Notes: a model not told the origin generated them from the letters alone. Numbered from the stretch's first letter, positions 24,350 through 31,514 are shown. The stretch is DNA of 64,000 nt from Streptomyces sp. GESEQ-4 (GCF_017948455.1 NZ_JAFFSU010000026.1:56079-120078), one strand, 5' to 3'. Translations and numbers: made by a program.

Positions 24350-25324
24350 TCAACGGGAGTCTCCGTAGCGGGCGGCCAGCGTGGCGGCGCGGTCGCGCAG
24401 GGACGTGCGCAACGACTGCGGGGACAGGGCTTCCGCGTCCGTGCCGAGCTGCCACAGCGCCCATTCGGCGTGGCGTGAATCCTGGAAGGTCACTTCCAGC
24501 CGCAACCGGCCGTCCGCGTCGGGTTCTTCCGCACGGACGGCCAGCACGGTGTCCAGCAGTTCCTCCCGCCGCGCCGGGTTCACCTGTAGCAGCACGGTGA
24601 TGTGGTCGCCGTCGGAGAGAAACCGCGCGGAGCGTTCCCGCCAGATCCGGTCCAGATCGACCCGGTTCGGTCGCTCCGCCGCTTCCGGCAGCTCCTCGGC
24701 CGCCAGCACCCGCGACAGCCGGTAAGTGCGGTCCGCGCCGGATCGCCTGGCCAGCAAGTAGCCCCGGTCGCGCACGGTGACCAGGCCGATCGGGTCCACC
24801 GTGCGCCACCGCGGTGCCTGGCCCGTGGCCGCGTAGTGGATACGCAGCTTGTGTCCGGCGAGCACCGCGCGCCGGACCTCGACCATGACGGCGCCGGCCA
24901 CCTCCTCGGTGACCGGCCGACGCGAGAGCAGGTCGGTCTCCGGCTCGACGAGAATGCGCTGCGCCGCGTCGCTCGCCGTGACCCGGTGCCCTTCGGGCAG
25001 CGCGTCGACCACCTTCCGCATCGCCGAAGCCAGCGCCGAGCCGAGCCCGAACACCTGCTCGCCGCGCCCCGATCCGGCAGCCAGCAGAGCAAGGGCCTCG
25101 TCGTGGTTCAGACCCGTGAGCTCGGTCCGGAAACCGGGCGACAACACGAAACCACCGTGCCGCCCGCGTTCGGCGTAGACCGGGACCCCGGCCGCGGACA
25201 GCGCCTCGATGTCACGCAGCACGGTACGGGTGGACACCTCCAGCTCCCGGGCCAGCGTGTCCGCGGTCAGCCGACCGCGCTGACGCAACAGCAGCACGAG
25301 CGAGACCAAGCGATCGGCGCGCAT
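24350..25324 (-). CDS. WYL-domain (YafY-like) transcriptional regulator
   Basis: The 324-residue protein has an N-terminal winged HTH (MRADRLVSLVLLLRQRGRLTA ... VSTRTVLRDIEALSAAGVPVYAERGRHGGF, residues 1-60) and a WYL domain at about 140-210 (LRIHYAATGQAPRWRTVDPIGLV, then RGYLLARRSGADRTYRLSR). A C-terminal WCX extension follows. WYL proteins sense small ligands or single-stranded DNA. The neighbour across a 100-bp intergenic region is a divergent RidA gene, with a perfect 9-bp inverted repeat between them. Confidence 0.9.
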   Translation of the reverse strand: MRADRLVSLVLLLRQRGRLTADTLARELEVSTRTVLRDIEALSAAGVPVYAERGRHGGFVLSPGFRTELTGLNHDEALALLAAGSGRGEQVFGLGSALASAMRKVVDALPEGHRVTASDAAQRILVEPETDLLSRRPVTEEVAGAVMVEVRRAVLAGHKLRIHYAATGQAPRWRTVDPIGLVTVRDRGYLLARRSGADRTYRLSRVLAAEELPEAAERPNRVDLDRIWRERSARFLSDGDHITVLLQVNPARREELLDTVLAVRAEEPDADGRLRLEVTFQDSRHAEWALWQLGTDAEALSPQSLRTSLRDRAATLAARYGDSR

Positions 25325-25341
25325 AAGAGAACTCTACGGAG

Positions 25342-25366
25342 ATACATGACTGAGGGTGTCATGTAT
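25342..25366. promoter_or_regulatory. Perfect inverted repeat between wyl and ridA
   Basis: Arms ATACATGAC (25342-25350) and GTCATGTAT (25358-25366) enclose TGAGGGT. It lies 18 bp upstream of the WYL start (25324) and 59 bp upstream of the RidA start. It is the obvious operator for the WYL regulator, controlling both divergent genes. Inference from position. Confidence 0.65.
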
Positions 25367-25424
25367 TGCTGCGAGGCTCGTCGCGGGACGTCAAAGCCGG
25401 CCCCCTGAATTGAATGGAGCTGAC

Positions 25425-25826
25425 GTGGCAATGGAACGAACGGCGGTCAACCCGGTGACGTGGTCGGCGGAGTTGGGCTTCAACCAGGGCGAGGTCGTCT
25501 CCGGACACACCCGGACCCTCTACATCTCGGGGCAGACCGCGATGAACGCCGACGGCAAGCCCCAGCATGACGGCGACATGGCAGCCCAGTTGGCGCTGAC
25601 CCTCGACAACCTGGAGGCCGTTCTCGCCGAGGCCGGCATGTCCCTGGCCCACCTCATCCGGCTCAACGTCTACACCACCGACGTCGATCTCCTCTTCCAG
25701 CACTACGGCGTGCTGGCGGCGAGGCTGGGCGCCGCCGGGGTGGCACCGACCACCACGATGCTCGGGGTGACGCGGCTGGCGATCCCCGGCCAGCTGGTCG
25801 AGCTGGAGGGGACCGCGGTCGCGTGA
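25425..25826 (+). CDS. RidA-family deaminase
   Basis: A protein of about 133 residues with RidA/YjgF/UK114 features: RTLYISGQTAMNADGKPQHDGDMAAQLALTLDNLE, then IRLNVYTTDV, and TTTMLGVTRLAIPGQLVELEGTAVA. RidA enzymes clear reactive enamine/imine intermediates of amino-acid metabolism; the catalytic Arg is normally in the C-terminal 'TRLA' stretch, present here. The GTG at 25425 (GGAG five bases upstream) is favoured over the ATG at 25431. It is divergent from the WYL regulator and is likely its main target. Confidence 0.85.
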   Translation: MAMERTAVNPVTWSAELGFNQGEVVSGHTRTLYISGQTAMNADGKPQHDGDMAAQLALTLDNLEAVLAEAGMSLAHLIRLNVYTTDVDLLFQHYGVLAARLGAAGVAPTTTMLGVTRLAIPGQLVELEGTAVA

Positions 25827-25905
25827 CGGGACGCCGCCGGCTCTGCGACTAGGCGCCGGGCAGGGCGCGGCGGGGCGGGAGGGGTCCCGTTCGTGGCGCG
25901 CTTCA

Positions 25906-26442
25906 ATGGCGACCATGATGCGTAGAACGCCATCCACCGCCGCTGTCGCCGTCGTTGCGGCTGCCATGTTCGCCGCTCTCACGTCGTGTTCTTCGGATTC
26001 TTCGGATTCCTCGGATTCTTCGGACGGGTCCCCCGCCGAGAGCCGGCCCAGCGGATCCCGCTCCGGGACACCGGCGTCCGACCCCACAAAGACACCCACG
26101 CCCCCGCCGTCACCCTCGCCGACCGGGCCCTGCGCCGACGGGACGTGCGAGATCAAGGTCGCCGTGGGGGACGTCATCACCGTGCCGGAGACGTACGGCC
26201 TCGGGCCCATCGAGGTGAAGGCGATCAACGGCAACGAGGTCGAGCTCGTCGCCCCGCTGACAGGATCGGGCTACAGCGTCTCAGGCTGCTCCGGTGGCGG
26301 CAGCGTGTCATCGAACGGCACCGGCGGCGTCGGCCTCACCTGCACCGAGGGCCCCGCCGCGACCCTCAACGACGTCATGAGCCTGAAGGTCGTAAAGACC
26401 CTCGACTCCACGGCTGTCCTCCGCATCGAACCCACCGGGTGA
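25906..26442 (+). CDS. Secreted lipoprotein, Ser/Asp-repeat linker
   Basis: A 178-residue lipoprotein. The signal sequence ends in a lipobox (MFAALTSC, cleavage before Cys at about residue 27). After the Cys comes a Ser-Ser-Asp repeat (SSDSSDSSDSSDG) encoded by a 9-bp DNA repeat, then a Pro/Ser-rich linker. The C-terminal domain (CADGTCEIKVAVGDVITVPETYGLGPIEV...) is beta-rich with two disulfide-type Cys pairs. Function unknown. Attached to the outer face of the membrane. Confidence 0.85.
   Translation: MATMMRRTPSTAAVAVVAAAMFAALTSCSSDSSDSSDSSDGSPAESRPSGSRSGTPASDPTKTPTPPPSPSPTGPCADGTCEIKVAVGDVITVPETYGLGPIEVKAINGNEVELVAPLTGSGYSVSGCSGGGSVSSNGTGGVGLTCTEGPAATLNDVMSLKVVKTLDSTAVLRIEPTG
25989..26025 (+). 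repeat. 9-bp tandem repeat encoding Ser-Ser-Asp
   Basis: TCTTCGGAT-type units repeat four times (with one C and one final C variant), encoding the SSD linker of the lipoprotein. Such a repeat can change length by slippage. Confidence 0.8.
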
Positions 26443-26527
26443 CGTGCGGGCGCTCCAAAAGCCCCAGAGTGATGAGAGCCCGGTCAGGTAGGGCGGTCGA
26501 CGCGTCTGTCCTGGCGAGGACCCGTGG

Positions 26528-26953
26528 TCACACCTTCTTGACGACGATCGTGTCCGGGGCCAGCCTCTCCAGGTCGTCGACGTCCGAGGTGAAGACGGTG
26601 ACCTGTCCCTTCTGCTGTCGCGCGATCACGGCCAGCACGGCGTCGATCGCGTACTTGTGGCCGTGCAACTCGGCGTCGGCCAGGAGCCGGCGTGCCTGGC
26701 GGGCCTCGTCCTTCCCGATGTCGGCGACCTGGAGCCGGGACAGTACCCAGTCCCAGCGCTGTCCGGTCGTTCTGCCGTCGTACGCCTCGACCAGAGTCAT
26801 CGGCGACGTCACCACTTCGGCCTCCCCGCCCGCCGCGAGGTCGAGCCAGGCGATCATCCTCCGATCACCGCGCACGGCCAGGGAGAGAGCTTCACAGTCC
26901 AGGACGAAGACACGGAGCGGCCTCTGCCCGTGCTCACCGACGCTCGTCCTCAG
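26528..26953 (-). pseudogene. PIN-domain toxin without a usable start
   Basis: The frame encodes a VapC-like PIN protein: VFVLDCEALSLAV (first catalytic Asp), SPMTLVEAY, HGHKYAIDAVLAVIA and VFTSDVDDLERL. The open frame begins right after a TGA at 26954-26956, with only a CTG (26953) as possible start. The first GTG (26875) lies after the catalytic Asp, so a protein from it would lack the active site. Upstream it overlaps the antitoxin stop in another frame. A small deletion at the antitoxin-toxin junction is the simplest explanation. It may be inactive. Confidence 0.7.
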
Positions 26954-27128
26954 TCACGGGGCCATGTTCTTCCTGCAGCCAGTCGACCAGTTCCAGGAGC
27001 TGGTCCCGGTCTCGCTTGAACCGCAGCGCCTCGGTGAGGTACGCCGACAGGCCCCGCTCTGTCGCGTCCGCGCGGATCTCGTCCAGGAGATCCGCGGGAA
27101 TCGTCACGGTTACCTTCTTCGTCGCCAT
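26934..27128 (-). CDS. RHH/CopG-type antitoxin, C-terminally truncated
   Basis: The 64-residue product (MATKKVTVTIPADLLDEIRAD...) has a ribbon-helix-helix N-terminus, as in DUF-type antitoxins paired with PIN toxins. Family members as I recall them run on past VTEDE for about 20 more acidic residues; here the frame stops at DERR. The partner toxin overlaps this stop in a different frame. The antitoxin fold itself looks intact. The ATG at 27128 is chosen over 27140 because homologues start at MATKK. Confidence 0.75.
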   Translation of the reverse strand: MATKKVTVTIPADLLDEIRADATERGLSAYLTEALRFKRDRDQLLELVDWLQEEHGPVTEDERR

Positions 27129-27191
27129 ACAAGAGGCCATGCTCTTGGTGTCACGCGCCTTACCAGTGGGGTCCGGTCAACGATTCGACGG

Positions 27192-28088
27192 TCAGGCGGC
27201 CGTGGCAGGGCGTGGGCTGCCGTGGAAGACCTGGCTGGTGTGCCAGGAGCGGTGGTTCGCGGCAACGGGGTGGGCGCCCGGTTGAGGCCCGATGAGCGGG
27301 CGGCCGGCCAGCGCTATGACGTGCTCGCGAGAGGAGGCGCTGTGGCCGACGAAGCGCTGGGAGACCAGGATTCGATGGCCCTCGCCGACACCGAGGACGC
27401 CCTTGTCGAAGAGCTTGTGGTGCAGCGAGCACAGGCACAGTCCGTTGTCGACGTCGTCCGGTCCGTCGAACGCCCACCAGCGCACATGCGCCGCCTCCAG
27501 TCCGACCGGCACCGCGCCGATCCTGCCGTCGTAGCCGCAGAAGGCGCACCGGTACTCGTACGCCGTCAGGACCCGCTCGCGCATACGCGGATCACGCCGC
27601 CTCCGCACGGCGGCCGAGAGCTCTCCGGTCTCCGCCGGCTCCAGCTCCAGGCCGACAGATTCGCACAGGTCGCCGTGGAGCGAAGGCGGGAAGTGCAGGT
27701 CGAGCAGGACCCGTGCCATCCGGCCGAGTAGCTCCGGCTCGCGCCGCAGCGCCGCCCGCAGTTCCGGCGCCAGCCGCCCTGCGGCCCCCGCGGCCCGCAA
27801 CTCCCGCACTCCACTGCCGGGGCTGCCCGGTCCGCGATCGGTACGCACCTCCCACACGCCGTCGCTCACCAGGTGGTGGAACGGGTAGGCCGGAGTCGTC
27901 CTGTTCGGCGGACCGTACTCGGTCAGCAGCCGCTGCAGATCCTCCTCCACCGCGCTGTACCGCAGTTCGCCGGAGGCATCCTGCTGGAACCGACCGAGGG
28001 CGTACAGCAACAACAACGGCTTGTGCGGAGCGCGGCTCCCGCTTCTGCTCCACTGCCTCAGTTTCGCGGTGCGCTCCAGCCAGTCCAT
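27192..28088 (-). CDS. Phosphorothioate-DNA-type restriction endonuclease (SBD-HNH)
   Basis: A 298-residue protein with an N-terminal sulfur-binding-like domain (residues 1-130: LRQWSRSGSRAPHKPLLLLYALGRFQ, then TTPAYPFHHLVSDGVWEV) and a C-terminal HNH nuclease (residues 175-230). The HNH has CAFCG, LEAAHVRWWAFDGPDDVDNG and CLCSLHH. This is the layout of SprMcrA/ScoMcrA-like type IV enzymes that cut phosphorothioate-modified DNA. The Y-P and H-H-L in the SBD are consistent with the sulfur pocket. No dnd genes are visible in the window, so it is likely a stand-alone defence gene. ATG start at 28088. Confidence 0.83.
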   Translation of the reverse strand: MDWLERTAKLRQWSRSGSRAPHKPLLLLYALGRFQQDASGELRYSAVEEDLQRLLTEYGPPNRTTPAYPFHHLVSDGVWEVRTDRGPGSPGSGVRELRAAGAAGRLAPELRAALRREPELLGRMARVLLDLHFPPSLHGDLCESVGLELEPAETGELSAAVRRRRDPRMRERVLTAYEYRCAFCGYDGRIGAVPVGLEAAHVRWWAFDGPDDVDNGLCLCSLHHKLFDKGVLGVGEGHRILVSQRFVGHSASSREHVIALAGRPLIGPQPGAHPVAANHRSWHTSQVFHGSPRPATAA

Positions 28089-28189
28089 GACCGGCGATCG
28101 TAGCCGCGCCTCGTTGACCAGCGATCTGCGCATGCGCGGAAGCCCAACGAGTCGTGGCGAGGTGATGGCGACGTGTCGTAAACAGGGGG

Positions 28190-28490
28190 CGCCACGGTTC
28201 GCGGGTCTGTGGTGCTCCGTCGATCCACCGTGCTCGCTCGGTGCACTCGGGAAGCGGAAGACCGGCCATGAAGTGTGCGACGTCGACGTAGTAGGCGTAC
28301 TCACCGCTCTGCGTGAGTTCGCGCAGGCGGGTGATCGCGGTGACGAGGTCGTACTGGGCGTCGAGGACGGCGTGGTGGAAGCACAGTGTCATCGAAGGTG
28401 CCCAGCAGGATCACGGGTAGTGGGCCCTTGTCGGCCGGGAGTTGGGCCAGGTCCCAGGCGAGGAGGTCCGGGTAGAGATTTCTCCAGGAG
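28190..28490 (-). pseudogene. Frame-broken coding remnant
   Basis: Two minus-strand frames together read like one protein. NLYPDLLAWDLAQLPADKGP plus LPVILLGTFDD (28398-28487) runs into TLCFHHAVLDAQYDLVTAIT plus RLRELTQSGEYAYYVDVAHF (28260-28392) in another frame. A single-base indel near 28392 would join them. It lies beside the displaced tRNA terminator. I do not recognise the family; it may be a leftover of the resident gene next to the att site. Confidence 0.5.
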
Positions 28491-28507
28491 AGCCCCGCAC
28501 AACGAAT

Positions 28508-28541
28508 CAGGGCCACGTCCTCACGTGAGGATGTGGCCCTG
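28508..28541 (-). terminator. Displaced tRNA-Pro terminator hairpin
   Basis: A perfect or near-perfect 16-bp stem: CAGGGCCACGTCCTCA (28508-28523), loop CG, TGAGGATGTGGCCCTG (28526-28541). It sits next to the att copy at 28547. By position it is the terminator of the original tRNA-Pro gene, moved away by the insertion. Confidence 0.6.
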
Positions 28542-28546
28542 ACCTA

Positions 28547-28600
28547 GTGTTTCAGCTGTCGGGGTGGCGGGATTTGAACCCACGACCTCTTCGTCCCGAA
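28547..28600. other. Att site (left), 3' part of tRNA-Pro
   Basis: 54 bases identical to 31429-31482, containing the 3' 42 nt of tRNA-Pro. One copy is at each end of the 2.9-kb insert. The identity stops in the anticodon stem-loop region, the usual place for tRNA-targeted tyrosine recombinases. Confidence 0.9.
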
Positions 28601-28763
28601 TAAGGTCAGGGCATGATCTGTAACTGATGCGCGACGGACATGAGCAGGTCAGAGCCTTGGCCTGAGTTGGCCTGACGTGGCACGGGGAGGGCGTCGGGAG
28701 AAGATCTTCTCCCAGGTTTCTCCCAGCCGCTCGTGATCTTGGCGGGCTCAGGTAGTGAATGGG

Positions 28764-29300
28764 CTAGCCACAGCCCGTCAGGTCATCGTAAAAGACTTCC
28801 ATCTTGCCGCCCTGCTGGGTGTTCAGGATGTTGGTGCCAGGGGGGTTATGGAAGGCCTCATCCGCGGCGTTCGGATTTGGATGCCTCTTTGCCACCCGGT
28901 CCCGGTCAGTCTCCCACCAGTCTCCCGAGACGCGGAGGGTGAGGGTGTAGTTCTCTGGGTGCACGTAGAGGTCATGCGTGGTGTCGGGCAGCTGAACCCT
29001 TACCCGCGAGCAGGGCATCAAGGTGTGGATCACGTAGTGAGTACCCTTGCCGTGCAATATCGTCTTGTAGCCGGAAAATAGACTATGGTTCTCGACCCTC
29101 AGCTCCGGCTTCCCTTTCTTGATCTTGTACGGGAACCAGGAGATCTTGTCCACCGTGGCGAGACGGTAGGACTCGTCCTCAGCGCTGACCGCCTTGTTGC
29201 AACTCACGATCGAGATGGCGAGGCCCGAGACGGCGGCGAGCGCCACCGCCAATTCCAACCAGAATTTGGGCTCCCGCCGCTGCGGCACGCTCCATCTCAT
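28764..29300 (-). CDS. Hypothetical protein, one membrane segment
   Basis: A 178-residue protein starting at the ATG at 29300 (ribosome site GGAGGGAG, six bases upstream). A hydrophobic segment lies at about residues 13-33 (FWLELAVALAAVSGLAISIVS), followed by a soluble domain with a Cys pair (LMPCSRVRVQLPD ... DDLTGCG). Codon use is visibly less G/C-rich than that of its neighbours, as expected for a foreign passenger. It may be an anchored extracytoplasmic protein. I do not recognise it. Confidence 0.65.
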   Translation of the reverse strand: MRWSVPQRREPKFWLELAVALAAVSGLAISIVSCNKAVSAEDESYRLATVDKISWFPYKIKKGKPELRVENHSLFSGYKTILHGKGTHYVIHTLMPCSRVRVQLPDTTHDLYVHPENYTLTLRVSGDWWETDRDRVAKRHPNPNAADEAFHNPPGTNILNTQQGGKMEVFYDDLTGCG

Positions 29301-29680
29301 GATCACTCCCTCCGCGCACAGAGAGTTCCATATCCAGCTCCAGCCGCGAGCGCACGCCAGCTGCCGTCTTTCCACCTATCAGGCAGCACTTCTGTGCTCG
29401 CATGGAGCCGCCGCGGATGGTCGCCTGCGTCGTTTCGGCTCGCTGTCGCCTCGAGTCTGTAGCCGAGAGCCCACCAGGAATGCGTCAGCGCTGCACAACC
29501 TCTTCGTCCCGAACGCGATCAGACCCCTTGGGGCCTGTACCCGAGGTCGCTGATCTGCTGGTTCGACTCCGATGTAGTCCATTACCGTCCAAGACTGTCT
29601 GTGCGCGGCTGGTTCGTTTGGCCCCCTGTTTTGGGCTCGGTTAGCCGCCTGCCCGATGCGGATTCGAGCAGGTCACGACT
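29301..29680. other. Gene-free element interior with an att-like core
   Basis: No gene is supported. At 29498-29515 the 18 bases ACCTCTTCGTCCCGAACG are identical to the anticodon-side core of the tRNA-Pro att region (31467-31484). The rest is not similar to the tRNA. It may be a relic attachment core. Confidence 0.55.
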
Positions 29681-29800
29681 GTGGTAGCGGCTGGGGCAGC
29701 CGTGGTCGACATGCGCTGCTGTGCGCATGGCGACTGCCTCCCGCGCTCGCGCGGCATGTGCGGGCTGTGCCTCATCACCGAAGAACAGCGCGCCGCCTGA
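29681..29800 (+). CDS. Small Cys-rich ORF
   Basis: A 39-residue frame from GTG at 29681 (or 29 residues from ATG at 29711). It has the pattern MRCCAHGDCLPRSRGMCGLC, a compact Cys set that could bind zinc. Small Cys-rich ORFs are common in actinomycete integrative elements near tra genes. Function unknown; coding support is limited to Cys pattern and location. Confidence 0.4.
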   Translation: MVAAGAAVVDMRCCAHGDCLPRSRGMCGLCLITEEQRAA

Positions 29801-29803
29801 CCG

Positions 29804-29962
29804 CTACCAGATGTCCAGGAATTCCGAGACAGCCTCCACGATTCGGTTCCTGCGGCGGTGTGCTTTGCTGCAAAAACGCCGCCTTCGCCAGCGGCTCTCC
29901 GGCTGCTGCACCGGCTTGCCGCACCAATTGCACGGCCGCGTCCGAAACTCAGATTCCCCCAT
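29804..29962 (-). CDS. Small zinc-ribbon protein
   Basis: A 52-residue protein: PCNWCGKPVQQ, then RRRRFCSKAHRRRNR. The C-x2-C ... C-x3-H pattern resembles zinc-ribbon or FCS-type fingers found in small actinobacterial proteins. The ATG at 29962 has a GGGGGG-type ribosome site just upstream. Within the mobile relic. Probably binds nucleic acid or a protein partner; not proven. Confidence 0.6.
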   Translation of the reverse strand: MGESEFRTRPCNWCGKPVQQPESRWRRRRFCSKAHRRRNRIVEAVSEFLDIW

Positions 29963-30059
29963 GCCACCCCCCGTAGCACCGCCGTGCGGGGTCCGTCCGC
30001 CCACCTCCTACAGCGACGGCCGGACCCCGCCCTGCCTCCCATTGGAAGGAACTTCTCAA

Positions 30060-30791
30060 GTGAAGCACCCCGACGACAGCAACGAGCTGTTCAACCGACT
30101 CGAAGCGGAGATGTCCGCCGACTCCGCTGGCGAGGTGGTCGACATCGACAAGGCACGGTCGGCCCGTGCTGAGTCGGCTGACTCCGACCCGGTCCAGTCG
30201 GCCGACGGCACGATCTATGTGACCGACTCGCAGGGCTCGCGCGACCTCGAAGCGTTCCGCGACCAGTCGGGCGACCCGACCGTACGCGTGATGGTCGACC
30301 AGCTGACCCCGACCGCGCTCGGTCCGGGCTACCTGGGTCGGCTGCGCGGTGCCCGCCGCCGTGCGGTCGTTCAGGTCTGGTTGAAGTCCGTGGCGGAGCT
30401 GCGGACCGCCGCGGCGTGGGTGGCCCGCCACTACGCGCATGCGGTCGGCTATCACGCGCTGCGTGCTCCGGTCTACGCCGGACGCCTCACCCTGCAAGCC
30501 CCGACCGGCGCCGCCCGGTTCGTCGGCCGAGTCATGCGGTGGGTGGCCGACCGCGGCGAGCCGGTCCGCCTCGCCGCGGTCCGCCGCGAGGACGCAGTCG
30601 AGTACCTGAAGCTGTCGCGGCAGCGCGACGGACGGGTCCGGCTGCGCACCCTCGTCGCCGTGCTCGCGATGTTCGTCGGCCTCGGTGCCGCGCTCGCCAT
30701 GTACGTGCTCGCCCCCGGCTGGCTTCAGGGTGTGTCGGTGAGCGCGGTCATGATGGCGTGTCCAACGTCCTCAATCGACCGGATGCCGTAG
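30060..30791 (+). pseudogene. Truncated FtsK-like tra (N-terminal part)
   Basis: The frame starts at GTG 30060 (VKHPDDSNELFNRLEAEM). It reads as the N-terminal segment of actinomycete FtsK/SpoIIIE-like conjugation proteins: VMVDQLTPTALGPGYLG, RRAVVQVWLKSVAELR, ARHYAHAVGYHALRAPVYAG. A membrane pair follows (about residues 205-230). It then breaks off after VSVSAVMMA into an unrelated short tail (CPTSSIDRMP). The ATPase domain is gone. 243 residues remain of a protein that would usually be several hundred longer. Confidence 0.75.
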
Positions 30792-30847
30792 CCGAAGCAA
30801 CCAGGGCCCGCGTACGGGAAGCCATCGACGCTCTCGGCTTCACCCGC
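30755..30847 (+). pseudogene. LacI-type HTH fragment
   Basis: Read in a frame offset from the tra tail, the sequence gives GVSNVLNRPDAVAEATRARV and REAIDALGFTR, the second half of a LacI-family DNA-binding domain. It has no start and no ligand domain. It joins directly to the integrase fragment, so it marks a deletion junction. Confidence 0.6.
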
Positions 30848-30921
30848 GGCGGAGGTGCTGTCGACCAAGCCGAGCACTGGCGGCGGAACGGGTTCGCCAC
30901 GTGCCTCTTCACACCGGCTGT

Positions 30922-31330
30922 TTCTGGCTGGTACCCGAAGAAGGCGCCGCAGGAAGCGCGTCCGGTGCCCGTGCTCGCCGAGCCCTGGCCCGGTGTGCCG
31001 GCGCGGAGGAGGGGTGCACAGGCGAGGGCGGATAACTGCTGGGTGCCGATCGCGAAGGGGCTCACGCCCCACGGGTTGCGCCACACCCACAAGACGCGCA
31101 TGGAGGGGTTCCGCACTCCACCCAAGCTCATGGATGAGCGCATGGGGCACATTGACGGCTCGGTGCAGGCGCGCTACACGCACATCACCCGAGAGATGCG
31201 TCAGGAGCTGTTGGCGAACCTCACTGCGGAGTGGGAGGCCTCCCTCGACTTCTGGCTCGCGATGTGCCACACGTCGCCGGTCGCCGTGCTCAACGAGCTC
31301 TTGCGGGAGCGTCTGAGAGCGCGTCGGTAG
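30922..31330 (+). pseudogene. Tyrosine integrase, C-terminal fragment
   Basis: The frame holds the catalytic part of a tyrosine site-specific recombinase: GLTPHGLRHTHKTRMEGF (the HxxR box), MDERMGHIDGSVQARYTHIT (the final GH and the nucleophilic Tyr), then REMRQELLANL and a tail ending in RERLRARR. The N-terminal core-binding and first Arg part is missing. It lies next to the right att site, as expected for an integrase gene of an element in tRNA-Pro. Confidence 0.75.
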
Positions 31331-31389
31331 GTGCCGTCTGGGAGACGAAATTCCAAGATCTTCTCCCAGGGAGGCCCCACACAACGAAT

Positions 31390-31423
31390 CAGAGGCACCT
31401 ACCAAAGTTGGTATGTGCCTCTG
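31390..31423 (-). terminator. Element-borne tRNA-Pro terminator
   Basis: Stem CAGAGGCACCTACCAA (31390-31405), loop AG, TTGGTATGTGCCTCTG (31408-31423); 15 of 16 pairs match. It lies just after the tRNA-Pro 3' end (tRNA on minus strand). It differs in sequence from the hairpin at 28508 but has the same layout and spacing. Confidence 0.65.
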
Positions 31424-31428
31424 ACCCG

Positions 31429-31482
31429 GTGTTTCAGCTGTCGGGGTGGCGGGATTTGAACCCACGACCTCTTCGTCCCGAA
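31429..31482. other. Att site (right), inside tRNA-Pro
   Basis: 54 bases identical to 28547-28600. It covers the 3' flank and the 3' 42 nt of the intact tRNA-Pro. The intact tRNA on this side keeps a full gene after insertion. Confidence 0.9.
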
Positions 31483-31514
31483 CGAAGCGCGCTGCCAAGC
31501 TGCGCTACACCCCG
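31441..31514 (-). tRNA. tRNA-Pro(CGG)
   Basis: 74 nt on the minus strand. The acceptor stem CGGGGTG pairs with CACCCCG. The anticodon stem CTTCG/CGAAG holds the loop TTCGGGA, giving anticodon CGG. The T-arm contains GTTCAAATC. No CCA is encoded. It is the integration target of the adjacent element. Confidence 0.95.

Larger units (their letters stand above)
28547..31482. mobile_element. Decayed integrative element in tRNA-Pro
   Basis: A region of about 2.9 kb flanked by the 54-bp direct repeat. Contents from left to right: a lower-GC leftward membrane protein gene, a small Cys-rich ORF, a leftward zinc-ribbon gene, a truncated FtsK-like tra, a LacI-like fragment, and the C-terminal part of a tyrosine integrase. 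No complete integrase, replication gene or full tra survives, so it is a relic, probably of an actinomycete integrative conjugative element. Confidence 0.85.

Noticed and set aside
24106..24600. Frame in the WD40-WYL gap
   Set aside because: Overlaps the WYL gene end, is Arg/Pro-rich and spans the terminator hairpin.
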